Notes under the pieces: generated by a model
What the model was told of the DNA's origin: nothing
Database searches by the model: none
The model's input: the letters and a program-made list of their open reading frames with translations, nothing else
Translations under genes and position numbers: made by a program
Part shown: positions 1 to 11,075 of the stretch, piece after piece
Layout of the letters: every line of letters starts with the position of its first letter
Numbering within the stretch: the first letter of the stretch is position 1
From: Epiperipatus broadwayi
Taxonomy: Eukaryota; Onychophora; Udeonychophora; Euonychophora; Peripatidae
Assembly: GCA_028023455.1 (NCBI GenBank)
Contig: JAQFVV010012396.1
Span: 5,746,085 to 5,810,084 of the forward strand
DNA: 64,000 nt
Direction of reading: 5' to 3'

Positions 1-960
1 TTCAAACTGGAGTTACAAGAATCTCATTTAAAAGATAACAAAGTCAAACCAAATAAGCTACATTATAAGGAAAATCAAGAAACCTTGCCCAGTAGATTTG
101 AAAATGGAACAAATGCAGATTGTTAGAGATAGGCTGAAGAGGTAAAGAAACTATCAGCACAGGCAGAACTGACCAGCTTTGAATCAATACAATCTGAAGA
201 GTCTGAAGACACATTAGAAGAAATTGACCAATTAAAAAAAGCTAATATGTTCAGTGATACTGAACTAAGTGAGAATGGTTCAACTCAAATGAGTGAAATG
301 ACACAAGGTGCAAGTTTCAAAAAAAAAATCAGAATGGTTCTGGCTTGCAAACTGACAAGCATAGTGTTGTGGGCTCAAACATCGAGTGGTGTGGTGAATA
401 AAAGGAGAAAACTAAGGGTCTCTCAAAGAAAAAGAGAAAAAGAAGACAGATGAAGGAGCTGGCTCAACATGAGTCAGGGATGAGATGGAAACTAAATCAG
501 AAAGTGAGATAGTCAATGACCCAGAGGTAATGAACCATGATATTTTAGCTCATCCCATGATCTTCAAATGTGAGGTTGAATCTAAAGGGGCATGTCTTTT
601 TTGGAAGGAGCATGTATGTAGTGAGAGTGAAGTAGGGCAGGTAATCTCAGAAGAGGAAGATGATCCAGAGGAAGAAATCGATAACATAAAAAATCAATGG
701 AGCAATGAAGCTCATAGTGACAGGTTCGAAAGCAGGCAAGCTACAGTAGCACAGGTAATCTCAGAAGAGTCTGATAATCCAGAAGAAGAACTTGACAATG
801 TAATGATGAGCCTCATGGGGACAGGTCCAGAAGTGGGAAAGTAGATGGCTGTCCAAGGAATGAAAGGAAAGAAATCACAGATGATGAAGAAATAAGCTCG
901 CAGGAGGAAAATTTTGATGACTTGGAACAGGAAGGCAATGAAAATTCAGAAATGGTTTAA
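1..960 (+). pseudogene. Frame-broken remnant of an acidic, Glu/Asp/Ser-repeat protein
   Basis: The product is not recognised. Frame 1 is open from the window edge except for two stops near 127-135. It reads to a stop at 451-453, continues in frame 2 from about 473 to 844, then returns to frame 1 up to a stop at 958-960. Four related acidic blocks sit along it: near 200 (SEESEDTLEEIDQLKK), near 650 (ISEEEDDPEEEIDN), near 755 (ISEESDNPEEELDN) and near 895 (ISSQEENFDDLEQ). The unit recurs across both frameshifts, so the three frames were once one coding sequence of low-complexity acidic character with a basic Lys/Arg patch near 410-450. It could be the last exon of a decayed host gene or a processed copy. 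The 5' part lies outside the window. No introns or poly(A) are evident. Confidence 0.5.
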
Positions 961-975
961 AGTCTATAGTCAAAA

Positions 976-1612
976 GTTATAGATCACATGACCCAATTTT
1001 CTTAAGCTTGTAAGATATAAACAATGAACAATGCCAAATGCTTAACAAGCTTTGTGATAAATGCTTAGCCAGATAAAGCATTTAAAATATCTCTGTCAGG
1101 AACCCCCCCAAATCTGTGACCATAGTTTTGTGCTTTGGCACTCCTCAGAGAGGTGCTATGATAGGTTCAGACACTAGATCTAAAAATACCAATCCAAAGC
1201 CAGCATTTATCTAAAAGTTATCTATTGAGTGGAAAATCTGAAATTTTCAGATACCTACATGTCTTCAAACCCAGCTATTCAACTCAAATAGCTATATGGC
1301 ACTGAGAGATCTTCAGCCATACCATATATTAGTAATCTTAGCAATATAATACTGCATAAAACTTAAAGCAGAGACTATAAATAGTCAAAATAAAAGTCAT
1401 AGATCACATGACCCAATTCTCTTAAGCTTGTAAGATATAAACAATGATCAATTGCTAATTGATCAACAAGCTTTGTCATAAATGCATAGCCAGAGAAAGC
1501 ATTTAAAATATCTCTGTTGGGAACCATTCTCTCAAACCGCTGACCATGGTTTCATGCTTTGGCACTTCTCAGAGAGGTGCTAGGGTAGGTTCAGACACTA
1601 GATCTAAATATA
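976..1612 (+). repeat. Foldback family A: tandem direct copies, second copy truncated
   Basis: The segment starting near 981 (agatcacatgaccca) repeats at 1401, a period of about 420 bases. The matched part covers about 230 bases, including the aagcttgtaagatataaaca and cagagaggtgcta tracts. The stretch at 1180-1330 (gatctaaaaatacc, gcatttatctaa, ctgaaattttcagat) also matches both arms of the large palindrome at 35120-35875, so these are one repeat family. No coding frame is visible. Confidence 0.7.
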
Positions 1613-2072
1613 GCAACATGGATGAAGTTCTAAGGATCTGTGAATTAAAGAACTTGGGACAAAGTCTCTTATGAATCAAAGGAGAAGACTAGGCTTTTGA
1701 CTGTCATACGATCTCAAGATTTCTTTAAACAAATGTATTTACATCATATAGTGGATGATCAGTCACCTGCATTTTTTTTCCTTAATAAAAACGAACTAGG
1801 TCTTAATTCATAAAAAAAAAATTCTAACATTTATTGATTACTACAGTTTGCATTAGATGGCACTATTGTCCGATAAATTTGCTACTGTTTTAATATGTGA
1901 AATTATTTTTTAATATTATTTTTATCACTTTCTCATCATGTCTATTGCTATTCTTTTTCATCTTTAAAATACTGATATCATCCACCTTGCCTACATATAA
2001 ACACATTTTTGATAACTTGAAAAACAAATAAATGGTTGATCATATAAACTGATAGATAAACAGAAATAAATG
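1613..2072. other. Unannotated AT-rich sequence
   Basis: No sustained reading frame, repeat arm or RNA-like structure was seen between the family-A repeat and the GATA satellite. Confidence 0.5.
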
Positions 2073-2660
<588 letters not shown>

Positions 2661-3600
2661 GATATTCAAGCTTGTGTCTGCCATGGAGGTCTGCGTTTAT
2701 ATGTATGTATAATAAATCTAATTTTCGAATTGTTATGAGACACTTTCTTTTCTGATTATTTTGCAAATGCAATCATTGAATAAAGTTAATCTGTTCTACA
2801 ACATAATCTTGACAGAGACTTTGGAAAAAAGTGAAAATCTTCCGTCACTCAAGAGATCAACAGAAGAAAAAAAAATCAATAAATGCCTGTGAACATTTTT
2901 TTTGTTTGACAAGAACCAAAAAGTAGAGAAAATCGAGAAAATTCACAGTTAAGTATTTATTTAAGACAATATTTCTAATATTTTATAAGAAATATTGGTT
3001 AGAATCCTGTACTAATTATATTTATATAAATATCTAAGTACAAAATAAGCTCTGATTAAATGTTGCAATAAAAATCCTTTTATTTTTGTTTGTTTGTATA
3101 TATATATACACATGCAAACACATTCGTGTGCATAAAGAAATGCAGATCTACATTTATTATAAATTTATTTATTTAATTATCTATAATGCTAAACAAATTT
3201 GACTAGTAAATATCAGCTAGAATATTATAGAAATGAAGTCACCGTATTTGCCAAAGGTTTATATTTACATTTATTGCATATATGTATGCATGCTAATAAG
3301 TGATCCTTTAACAATGCAAATAGAGTAAATAAATGATAAAGTAATCCAGCCAAGCGATAACTTTTAATCATTATCAGTGGTATTTTGTCATTCTTAGCAC
3401 TCTTTAATATTTTTTATCCTTGCATGTCAGTTTCAGATTTGTGGAATTCAACATAATGGCATAATATTGGCCCTTTAGAACTACACTTAATCTGTTACTT
3501 TTAATGCTCAAATGTTATATGATCTCACAAACAATAATCTACTTGATTCCTTTTTTTATTATAAAATGATACATCAAAGATGATTATTGGATCTAAATAA
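2661..3600. other. Unannotated AT-rich sequence
   Basis: No supported feature; only short TA runs (for example 3100-3110). Confidence 0.4.
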
Positions 3601-4109
3601 CTGTATTATCAAATGAAACTTTATTACAAGATATAAATATAGATATAATTAATTTTGGTCAAACTTAAGAAGTTTACAGAAACAGAAAGCTGACTGTAAG
3701 TGCTTTGGAATCTTATCATTCATCAAAAAGGGTTCATAATGTTGGATTTATTGTGAATTCAGAAGGTCTTATAGATAAATTAAATAATGTAAAGACAAAT
3801 AGAAATGGAATGACTTTATCATTTGATATTGAAAAAATCTATCAGAGTATAGATAGGGAAGATATAATTAGTGAAAAAATAAAAATGAATAATATAATTT
3901 TAGAAGAATGGTTATATGTTATCAGAGAAGCATTATTAGTGATAAATGCTTTATTTTTAAATATAATGATGAATTTTGGACTATAACAAAGGGATGAGTT
4001 ATGGGTTAATCTATTAGTGAGATTTTATCATCAATTATGTTTCACTATATAGAGGAAAATATAATTGATAAGTATATAAAAATAAGGAAATTCTAGAATA
4101 TCATAGTGA
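3600..4109 (+). pseudogene. Penelope-like element reverse transcriptase, N-terminal half
   Basis: An open frame runs from about 3680 to 3986. It carries the palm motif SFDIEKIYQSI near 3816, the Penelope counterpart of SFDVVSLYTNIP, preceded by SEGLIDKLNN. After a stop the same frame continues with ITKG, a stop, VMG, a stop and SISEILSSIMFHYIEENI near 3985-4060, which matches the usual 'G-x-AMG-x-x-xSPIL' segment of Penelope RTs. The sequence then breaks at about 4110, where repeat R1 begins; the missing YVDD motif is found 3.8 kb downstream at 7952. Several stops make it a dead copy. The enzyme class copies element RNA at a nick made by the element endonuclease. The Penelope assignment rests on overall pattern and on the matching second half. 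Confidence 0.65.
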
Positions 4110-5469
4110 AATGGTATTATTTGATCTACCATCCTGTTTCATCTATTATGTCCATAGTAATATTCTGTCCTTAGTTCAAACCCATCTGAGTCCATATATA
4201 TCACCATACAATAATGTAATTTAATGCATAATAGCATCTTTTATGTATATGTATATACATTCATATATTTGCATACATCTAGTAGATTAATATCTGTATG
4301 CATATAAGTATAATGTACATACATAATTATAAATTATACAATAAACAGTAAGTTGTGTAGACATTCTTGTATGTGTATGAGTGCACTTACATATATATGT
4401 GAATAAGACTGCATGGTAATAGATTTTATAAGCATTGCAATGCTAAATTTAAAGATTTAAATACTTTTTTTTTTTTCATATATAGATTTTTAATTCCAGA
4501 GGTAACAAGATTAAACATATAACAAAATGTTTATGGAACTTAAAATCTCTTTTTACAAAATTGTCTGATTCTTGGAAATTATCTCACATCGCACACACCT
4601 GGTTTCATTTGTGTGAGAACCAAGAACAGATTATTAAAGTAAATTTTAAAATAGATTTAAGACAAAAGAAAAGCAGTCAAGCTGTACTATTTCATGAATA
4701 ATTTGGATTTTGCTTTTATCTTCTTTAAACTTAATAAAGATATGTTAAAACTTAAGATTAAAAACTTCAAAATTGTAAATAACTTCATGGTTTTGCAAGA
4801 GGGGGAGTCAAGGCATTGATATAAAAACTCCCAAAATTTAGCACTAAAGTTCACTCTCTTAAATTTTGCAATATATTGCTGCCAAAGGCTATGCCCCATT
4901 TTACAATGGAAACTGTTGGCTAGAAGGCAACCAAGTTGCCATCTTCCTTTCAGAAAATCAGTCCAGGATAATTGGAGGAGTTTGAGACCAACAGCCTGCC
5001 ATGAAGATAACGGATAAGCCAGTCCTATGGAGAATGCGAATGCCAAATGTCATGAAGGACACCTCAGCTAGAAGAAGATCGGTAAAATTTCTTTCCACAG
5101 AGCCCTTTAAAATTAAATCTTAAGTTAAACTAATTTAATAATTTAAAGCTAGCTCTTTTATTGAATGTTTATAAAATTATAATTTTGTTGAGCATTCATA
5201 AACTATAATTTTAAATGTTTTCTATAAATTTAAACTAAACTATGTAATAATTTAATGTAACTTTTAATAATAATAATATTTGTAAGAATCTTGTCTATTT
5301 AAAGAAATATTTAATTTAATAATCTCCTAAATTATAATAACTGTAATCAGTTATTATTAACTGTATCTTTTTAATCTGTGGATATGCCTATTTTCTTTTA
5401 TATTATTTATTTATTATATTAAAATATTATGAGGTGCGATGATTCAAAATGGAGATTATTAATATTAGT

Positions 5470-5651
5470 AATTTTAGAGAGATGATTATATGCTCTCTTG
5501 TAATTGATTTAAGCTGCTCTTAAGCACACACATAAATCTTCATTTTGATAACTATTATACAATTTTAGAGAGATGATTATATGCTCTCTTGTAATTGATT
5601 TATACTGCTCTTAAGCACACACATAAATCTCCATTTTGATAACTATTATAC
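5470..5651 (+). repeat. 91-bp tandem duplication inside R1
   Basis: Two nearly identical 91-bp units (5470-5560 and 5561-5651) start aattttagagagatgatta and end aactattatac; only a few bases differ. The other R1 copy has a single unit, so the duplication is local and recent. Confidence 0.93.
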
Positions 5652-5814
5652 ATGTATTTAGTTAGGCTACTATGTTTTAGTTTAGCATAAGGTTTGCATG
5701 TTAAATAATTATATTTAGTTAGGTAATAGCAAGAATGAGATTTTAAAGCATATTATAAGTAACTAGTTAAGTCCCAAATATGCTTTACTCCTTCTTAGTT
5801 TATTATCATAAACT

Positions 5815-6745
5815 ATAGCATATAAAAGCGATTTATCCACTGACGAAGAAGCTGCAAAAACCAAAAACAATTAAATGGGCCAAGCACTTTCGAGGTTTTC
5901 CCCTCATATTCATGGCCAACATAAGTTATAAATCATTTATGTAGTATTGTTAACTAATAAAATATGCAAATGTGAATGCAAATTAGTTTGTCCATTTTTT
6001 TGAGATAGAAAAGCACGTGTCGCGTCTATTGATGGAATTGTTGTCACTGATAATAAAATATGCCTCCTTGACTTTTCTTTTGCAGTCGTTGGCTTCAGAG
6101 CATACTATCTTGGGGTTGCCTAGTTCAAACACATGGCCAGCCTGCTTCTCATGTTCCAAAAATATTGAGAAGTTATCGTTGTTCTTTTTTGCTCTTCTGT
6201 AAGTATAAATGTGTTGAGCAGCTCTATTATGAACAGTGGCCTTGGTTTCCCCATAGTATGTGGCACTGCATCCAGCCTGAGGGCATGAAATATTGTATAT
6301 GACCTGGAGTGTCTGAGATGGATCTGTTCTATCCTTCGAATTATTAATAAGTCTGTTAGTATTAGGGGGAGTGCAGAAGCCAACCTTAAATTCACCAGCC
6401 AAAGTCTTTATCATCTGTTGTGATAATTTGGTAATATAAGGGAGGGTAATTTGTGGTTTATCTTTACTTATGTGGTTAGTTATTGATTTTCTGTAAAATT
6501 GATCTATTTTCTTTGTAATTAATCTGTAGCTGAATCCGACACTTAACAAATCTTTTATATAGCATGCAATATTAGTCTTCCTATCAGCCTCAAATTTACA
6601 CAAATTTTGATTCCTAAATAAAAACGCGTTTAAACCTGCGAATTTATGTGCTGTAGGTGAAATGGATTTTGGGTGGGTAAAATCTCTGACATCAAGAGGC
6701 TTAATAATCATGCAATAATGCAGAGCTCTGCCTTCTCTATATAGA
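5815..6745 (-). mobile_element. 5'-truncated Penelope-like element inserted in R1
   Basis: This segment is absent from the R1 copy at 20979-24552. Flanking R1 sequence resumes near 'agtttatta' on one side and 'tagtaaactagatcac' on the other. It holds the C-terminal GIY-YIG coding region (5983-6711) plus about 165 bases of 3' sequence. The same 3' end recurs at 16520-16800. Loss of the RT portion indicates 5' truncation, as expected for target-primed insertion. Exact ends and target duplication are unclear. Confidence 0.72.
5983..6711 (-). CDS. GIY-YIG endonuclease domain of a Penelope-like retroelement (5'-truncated)
   Basis: The 242-residue frame is intact. Residues about 137-175 carry the GIY-YIG signature in its Penelope form: YNISCPQAGCSATYYGETK followed by VHNRAAQHI with the catalytic Arg context. 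A downstream HEKQAGHVF segment and the C-terminal EAYFIISDNNSINRRD then complete the domain. The Cys pair before the YYG is typical of Penelope endonucleases. In an intact element this domain nicks the target DNA so that the fused RT can prime from it. Here the RT is missing, so the first Met is simply the first ATG after the truncation and the frame is a fragment, not a functional gene. A diverged copy of the last 30 or so residues lies at 16700-16800 on the same strand. Confidence 0.8.
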   Translation of the reverse strand: MIIKPLDVRDFTHPKSISPTAHKFAGLNAFLFRNQNLCKFEADRKTNIACYIKDLLSVGFSYRLITKKIDQFYRKSITNHISKDKPQITLPYITKLSQQMIKTLAGEFKVGFCTPPNTNRLINNSKDRTDPSQTLQVIYNISCPQAGCSATYYGETKATVHNRAAQHIYTYRRAKKNNDNFSIFLEHEKQAGHVFELGNPKIVCSEANDCKRKVKEAYFIISDNNSINRRDTCFSISKKWTN

Positions 6746-7924
6746 TTTAATTAGTAAACTAGATCACTTTAATTAACCCCTTTTAGCATGTTTTATGTAT
6801 GCTAATTCACAAACTGGTGTGTAGTAGTTTCGCAAATTGAAACTATAGATTTAGTGCTTTATTAATTTCAATATTTGATATTTGGAAAGTGTTACAAATG
6901 TGTCCTTATAAAGAACATGCATGCAATATGCCTTGCTATACATATTTTTTTATTAAAATGGGCTTCTGGTATTCAAGGCCACCCCATTATTCTTAGTTCA
7001 GACAGCTCTCTTTTAGAACTGGAACATGAAGTTCCAGAACCATATATTAAGCTGCTCCAATCACCTGAACTAAATGTTCTTATATTTTATGATAGCAAGT
7101 CATATGGTCCATGGGAACTGATTACTTGGTACTGAATCCCATGAGTAATCACACATTCAGGCTGCAACCCTTATCTACTTTACATAGCGCCATAGTCTCT
7201 GAAGCTACACTGCAAATTGCCAGTTCACCCTTCATAATATTATGCAGTTCAGCATTGATCTGAACATCAGATCTAGTTTATATAAAATGATCTGCATATG
7301 GAGCACTTTATTACTCATAATGTAATATTAATAAATAAGTTATGTTTAATGTTATCATTCTTGTAAGATTTAACTCTTAGCAAACCTCATAGGAGTGGCA
7401 TGGTATAATTAAGGCATGATTAGAACAGGTATTAATCTGTAATGAATGTTAAATCTAAATTATTTTAAGTGCATAAAATATGAGAACTTGTATTTTAACC
7501 CTGCTCATCATTGTAAAACACCTTTGAGTGTAAATACCAATACATTTTCATTGTATTAATTAGCTTACATTTTAATAATTAAATATTTTAAAACTTATAA
7601 ATATTTAGTATGTTATTCACAACTCATTCCAAATCTTACCCAAATCTACTTAAATTTATTGTTAGTTCTTAATATATGCATTATCTAGTCAGCCATATGT
7701 GTGTATTAATTTATTAATAATTTATTCATAATTCCGAGACTCATGTTCCACCCTTTGCTACTGCCAGCATGCGAATTAAAAGAGACTGACTTTAATCTCC
7801 TATCTGTCATCCATAGGACAGTAAATCATGGAGTGTTAGTGGAGGAACTGAGGTGCAATCTGATTTAAAGTCTCAACTCTTCATCTAGATCGGATAATTT
7901 TCCAAAACTCTGGATTTTGTTGTG

Positions 7925-8115
7925 TGAATGTACAAATATTATTGTTATAATAGATATGTTGATGATATAATTCTAATAAGTAACAGTAGAAACATTATTA
8001 ATGCATTTAAAGAATTCAATGATAATAAATACAGTATTAAGTTTTCAATGGAAAAAGAGAGAAGAAGGGATTAAAGTATTTAGACATTTTTAAGAAAAGG
8101 AATTAATGATGAAAT
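7925..8115 (+). pseudogene. Penelope-like RT, catalytic YVDD half
   Basis: Directly after the end of R1 the plus strand reads YNRYVDDIILISNSRN from about 7945 (RYVDD at 7952-7966), then FKEFNDNKYSIKFSMEKE and, after a small slip, LKYLDI. This is the palm motif with catalytic Asp-Asp followed by the 'IKFTMExE...LNFLDI' stretch characteristic of Penelope RTs. It is the continuation of 3600-4109: together they give the correct motif order, with R1 inserted in the roughly 15-residue interval between them. The reading decays after about 8110. Confidence 0.7.
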
Positions 8116-10340
8116 ACTTATTAAACATTAATAATATCAGCTTTAAAAAAGTTTAGGTTCAAAAATAATAGGTTAACATTGAATATAAAACAAGCACTTT
8201 GAACATATATTAGATGGTGGAAATAATCCAATATAATAATACAACTAGAATACCATCATGACAAACCTTCAGAAAAACACTAGTAATTGACTTATCATTT
8301 TTTTTGTTTATTAGTTACATTTAAATACAAATAAAAAGCCCCATTCGTCCTGTTTTCAGTGTTGCTACAAATGTACAGACAATTTAATAAATGAAAGAAC
8401 AAAGTTTGTTTTGTCTGTGTGTTTTAGGTGAGATATTTTACATAAGTGGTTAAATCCCTGACTTTACATAAATTTTAAACAAATTAATATATTTATTTCA
8501 TTTTATTATCAAATAGAAGTAAAAACTTAAAAATGATCTAATAATGATTGGCACATCCGTTATCCAAGGCCATGTTTTATGGTTAAGTGAAAATTGTATT
8601 TTTTTTTAACTTTAAATCAGACTTATAAACCCTCACACACACATACTCATACATAACTAGCCATGTCATTTTAACTAATCATCCATAATTAGTTGATAAA
8701 TGAATATCTAGTTAGGATTAGTAGCTAGCGGATAAAACCAAAATTGAAAATTATTCAAATTCTCACCATCTAGCCATTGGCAGATCTAGTCAACAGTGCT
8801 TTCTTTTTGGAGGGTAAATGGAGAGACTTTTACTCTGTTCTGGCTATTAAAGAATATTTTAGATTAATCTATTTAAAATTTGTTTTAGTTTTCTATTAGC
8901 TCTATTTTTTCCTCACATTTGGAAACATAATTATTAGTTAATTTATTAATAAATAATTTGTAATAAATCAATACTTTTATATTGTAAATACCGAACTTTA
9001 AGAGGTAATTAAGGGAATTTGAACTCAGACTTTCAAGCTTTCTTCAGCTTAATTTACTAATAAATTTAAATTTTTATTTTTACAATAAATATTTTTATTT
9101 TTTCATTTCTATTGTAAGTTACTACTCCAAGTAAATAAATACTAACTAAATACTAGAGACAAATTTATAACTGAAAATCGTTCGAATATATATTTGTATA
9201 GTTTTTGCTTATAAGGCTTATTTTAAAAATAAATAAAATTAATAATGTAATAACAAAAATGAATCCAAATTTATTTATTTTTTTACTGAAGGCATCCTTT
9301 ATTTATTTTAAAACTATTATCTATCTTAAGTATTTTTTAATTTTTTTCTTGAAGAAGTAACTCTAGATTTACGACAGCTTTTCAAAGTAACAATCTAAAT
9401 AAAGTTGAACTGTAAACTTTTTACAAGATTGCAAGCCTATCACTAACCATCATGTCTTGTAAGCGTGATGTGATATAAAATGACTTCTTTTTAAATGAAA
9501 TCAGAAGTTTCTGCGTAAAATCTATATGTCCAAAAATCCTATTAGCAAGGTTAAATATTTATCTCTTCAAAACTCTTATATATCACAATAAATTCATCTA
9601 CTTCTTAGTTTTTATTACACAATTATTTTTGCAGGACTGGATTTTTTTTTCCTATCCCATTTTTATAAAAGCTATTGTAATAGTTCCACTATCCCGTCCT
9701 CTTTTTTTATTTTACTTTTAAAATTCTATCGTTCTCCAAACAATTTATCCTGATCATCTTTTAGTGTATTATAATTCAAAAGTAACTGTTCAATACCCTT
9801 TATCTAATTATTTCATAAATTACATTTTCAATTCAATTCCTTAATCCATTTTGCCTTCTTTCTCTGATATCCAAAGCTCTTGACATTACAGCAAATTATT
9901 CTTATATAAATCCGAATATTTTTTATTCATATTCAGTTTCCATAATTCTAATATTTTTTATTCACTTATTTATCTTCTTTTCTCACCTCACATCTCATGG
10001 AAATAAATTTTCTATTATTAACTTTGCATATAATGATACTTTTCTTGCCCAATGTAACTGCTGTTCTTTCCACATAAACCAATTAAATACTATTTTCACC
10101 AATCCACTTTTATTCATATATTAAAATTTCCCAAATATTTTTAACTTACTTTTGACTGCTCTTATTAAAAAAGAAGCCCATCTCATTACATCATGAATAT
10201 TATGGCTTGCTGTCCACAATTCACCATTCACTGTATATCTACCAATTTCTGTTTGTATTCTTTGTAAAAATGTATGAGTTCTTTGGCCAATACATTGTGT
10301 TTCCTTTCAAAATATTAAAGCAAGTACCATAACTTCTTTT
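8116..10340. other. Unannotated AT-rich sequence
   Basis: No reading frame, repeat copy or RNA gene could be supported. It may include further decay products of the Penelope element on its left side. Confidence 0.4.
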
Positions 10341-10358
10341 CAAATAATTCTAAATATA

Positions 10359-10830
10359 TTGTACCAGACCCTCAATCCATCCTTGATTACAGAGGGCGCC
10401 ACCAGAAATATAGGGGAGAGAGAGATAGTATTACTAGATGATGAGGGAATAGAGTGTAGCTCTAGAGAAGATTTAGAGAGAATCTTAAATACTTATGTAA
10501 TGAATAAAGAAAAGATATTAGATGTGAAGGATAGAGTGATAGAAAACATGAAAGCATATACTAATGGGAATATTAGGTTTTTAAAAAATGAACTCAATGA
10601 GGTAGAGAAGAATTTGAAAAGTGGAAAGGCAAGATGTTTAGATGATGGACAGCAGAGATGGTAATGAATTTAGGATATAGAGCAAAAGTAAATTTATTAT
10701 CCTGTTTTAATAAAATGGTACAGAATAGAGTTTTCCCAAGTAGTTGAAGTAATACAAGAGTAAGATTATTATTTAAAGGAAAGGGTAAGGATCATAGAAA
10801 GTGGAATAATTAAAGACATTAATTGAAAAA
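10359..10830 (+). pseudogene. LINE reverse transcriptase fragment (N-terminal RT motifs)
   Basis: The 101-residue open frame 10359-10664 is the region preceding the RT core and ends in LKSGKARCLDD, the decayed form of the 'KSGKAPGxDG' motif of non-LTR RTs. A frameshift follows. The next frame reads VMNLGYRAKVNLLSCFNKM, then VFPSSW, and LLFKGKGKDHRKWNN before a stop and RPLIEK. This corresponds to the 'L-x-x-LFN-x-x-x-x-x-x-x-P-x-xW...KKGDxxxxxNYRPI' stretch. The rest of the RT (including the catalytic YADD) is missing. The family is uncertain. In an active element the protein copies its mRNA at a nicked target. Confidence 0.7.
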
Positions 10831-10864
10831 AGGAAATATTATATTTTATTAAATAATTTTGTTT

Positions 10865-11075
10865 TTCAAAATGTTGTGTATGTTATGATGGATGATCCTT
10901 TGGATTGTCAAAATCATCAGATCCCCCTCCATGTGAATTCCAACACTATGTACTGACATGGATAATGTTTTCAAAATTATTGCACAAGTGATGGATGATT
11001 TTCGGATAAGCAAAACCATCGAATCCCCCTCTTTGCGAATTCCAGAACTACCCACTGACATATATAGTATTGTAT
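10865..11075 (-). repeat. 105-bp tandem duplication (in-frame on minus strand)
   Basis: Two diverged 105-bp units begin near 10865 and 10970; both contain a tgatggatgat block, 'atccccctc' and 'gaattcca'. The period is a multiple of three, so the minus strand shows a 35-residue protein repeat (MSVGSSGIRKEGDSMVLLI / MSVHSVGIHMEGDLMILTI). The open frame 10849-11061 is short with no recognisable domain and is more likely a minisatellite than a gene. Confidence 0.6.

Larger units (their letters stand above)
4110..7937 (+). mobile_element. Repeat R1, copy 1: unclassified ~2.9-kb element, interrupted by a Penelope fragment
   Basis: This interval aligns along its whole length, with the Penelope insert removed, to the reverse complement of 20979-24552. 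Matching landmarks include the start ggtattatt, the block around tgattcttggaaattat, cctcagctagaaga, the tagagagatgatta region, gcaatatgccttgctat, ttcagcattgatctgaacat, and the end ctggattttgttg followed by gaatgtacaaata. It splits the RT of a Penelope element (halves at 3600-4109 and 7925-8115), which shows that it inserted as a mobile unit. No terminal inverted repeats and no coding frame of its own are visible. The frame at 4687-5046 (reverse) is not conserved in the other copy and is probably chance. The class is unknown. Confidence 0.75.

Noticed and set aside
4687-5046. 119-codon minus-strand frame inside R1 copy 1
   Set aside because: The homologous stretch of the other R1 copy does not keep the frame, and no domain is recognisable.
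5840-5910. Hammerhead ribozyme in the Penelope 3' end
   Set aside because: On the minus strand the hairpin and GAAA are present, but the CUGANGA box reads AATATGA in both copies. On the plus strand a CTGACGA occurs, but no GAAA follows a stem II. The core is therefore not complete on either strand.
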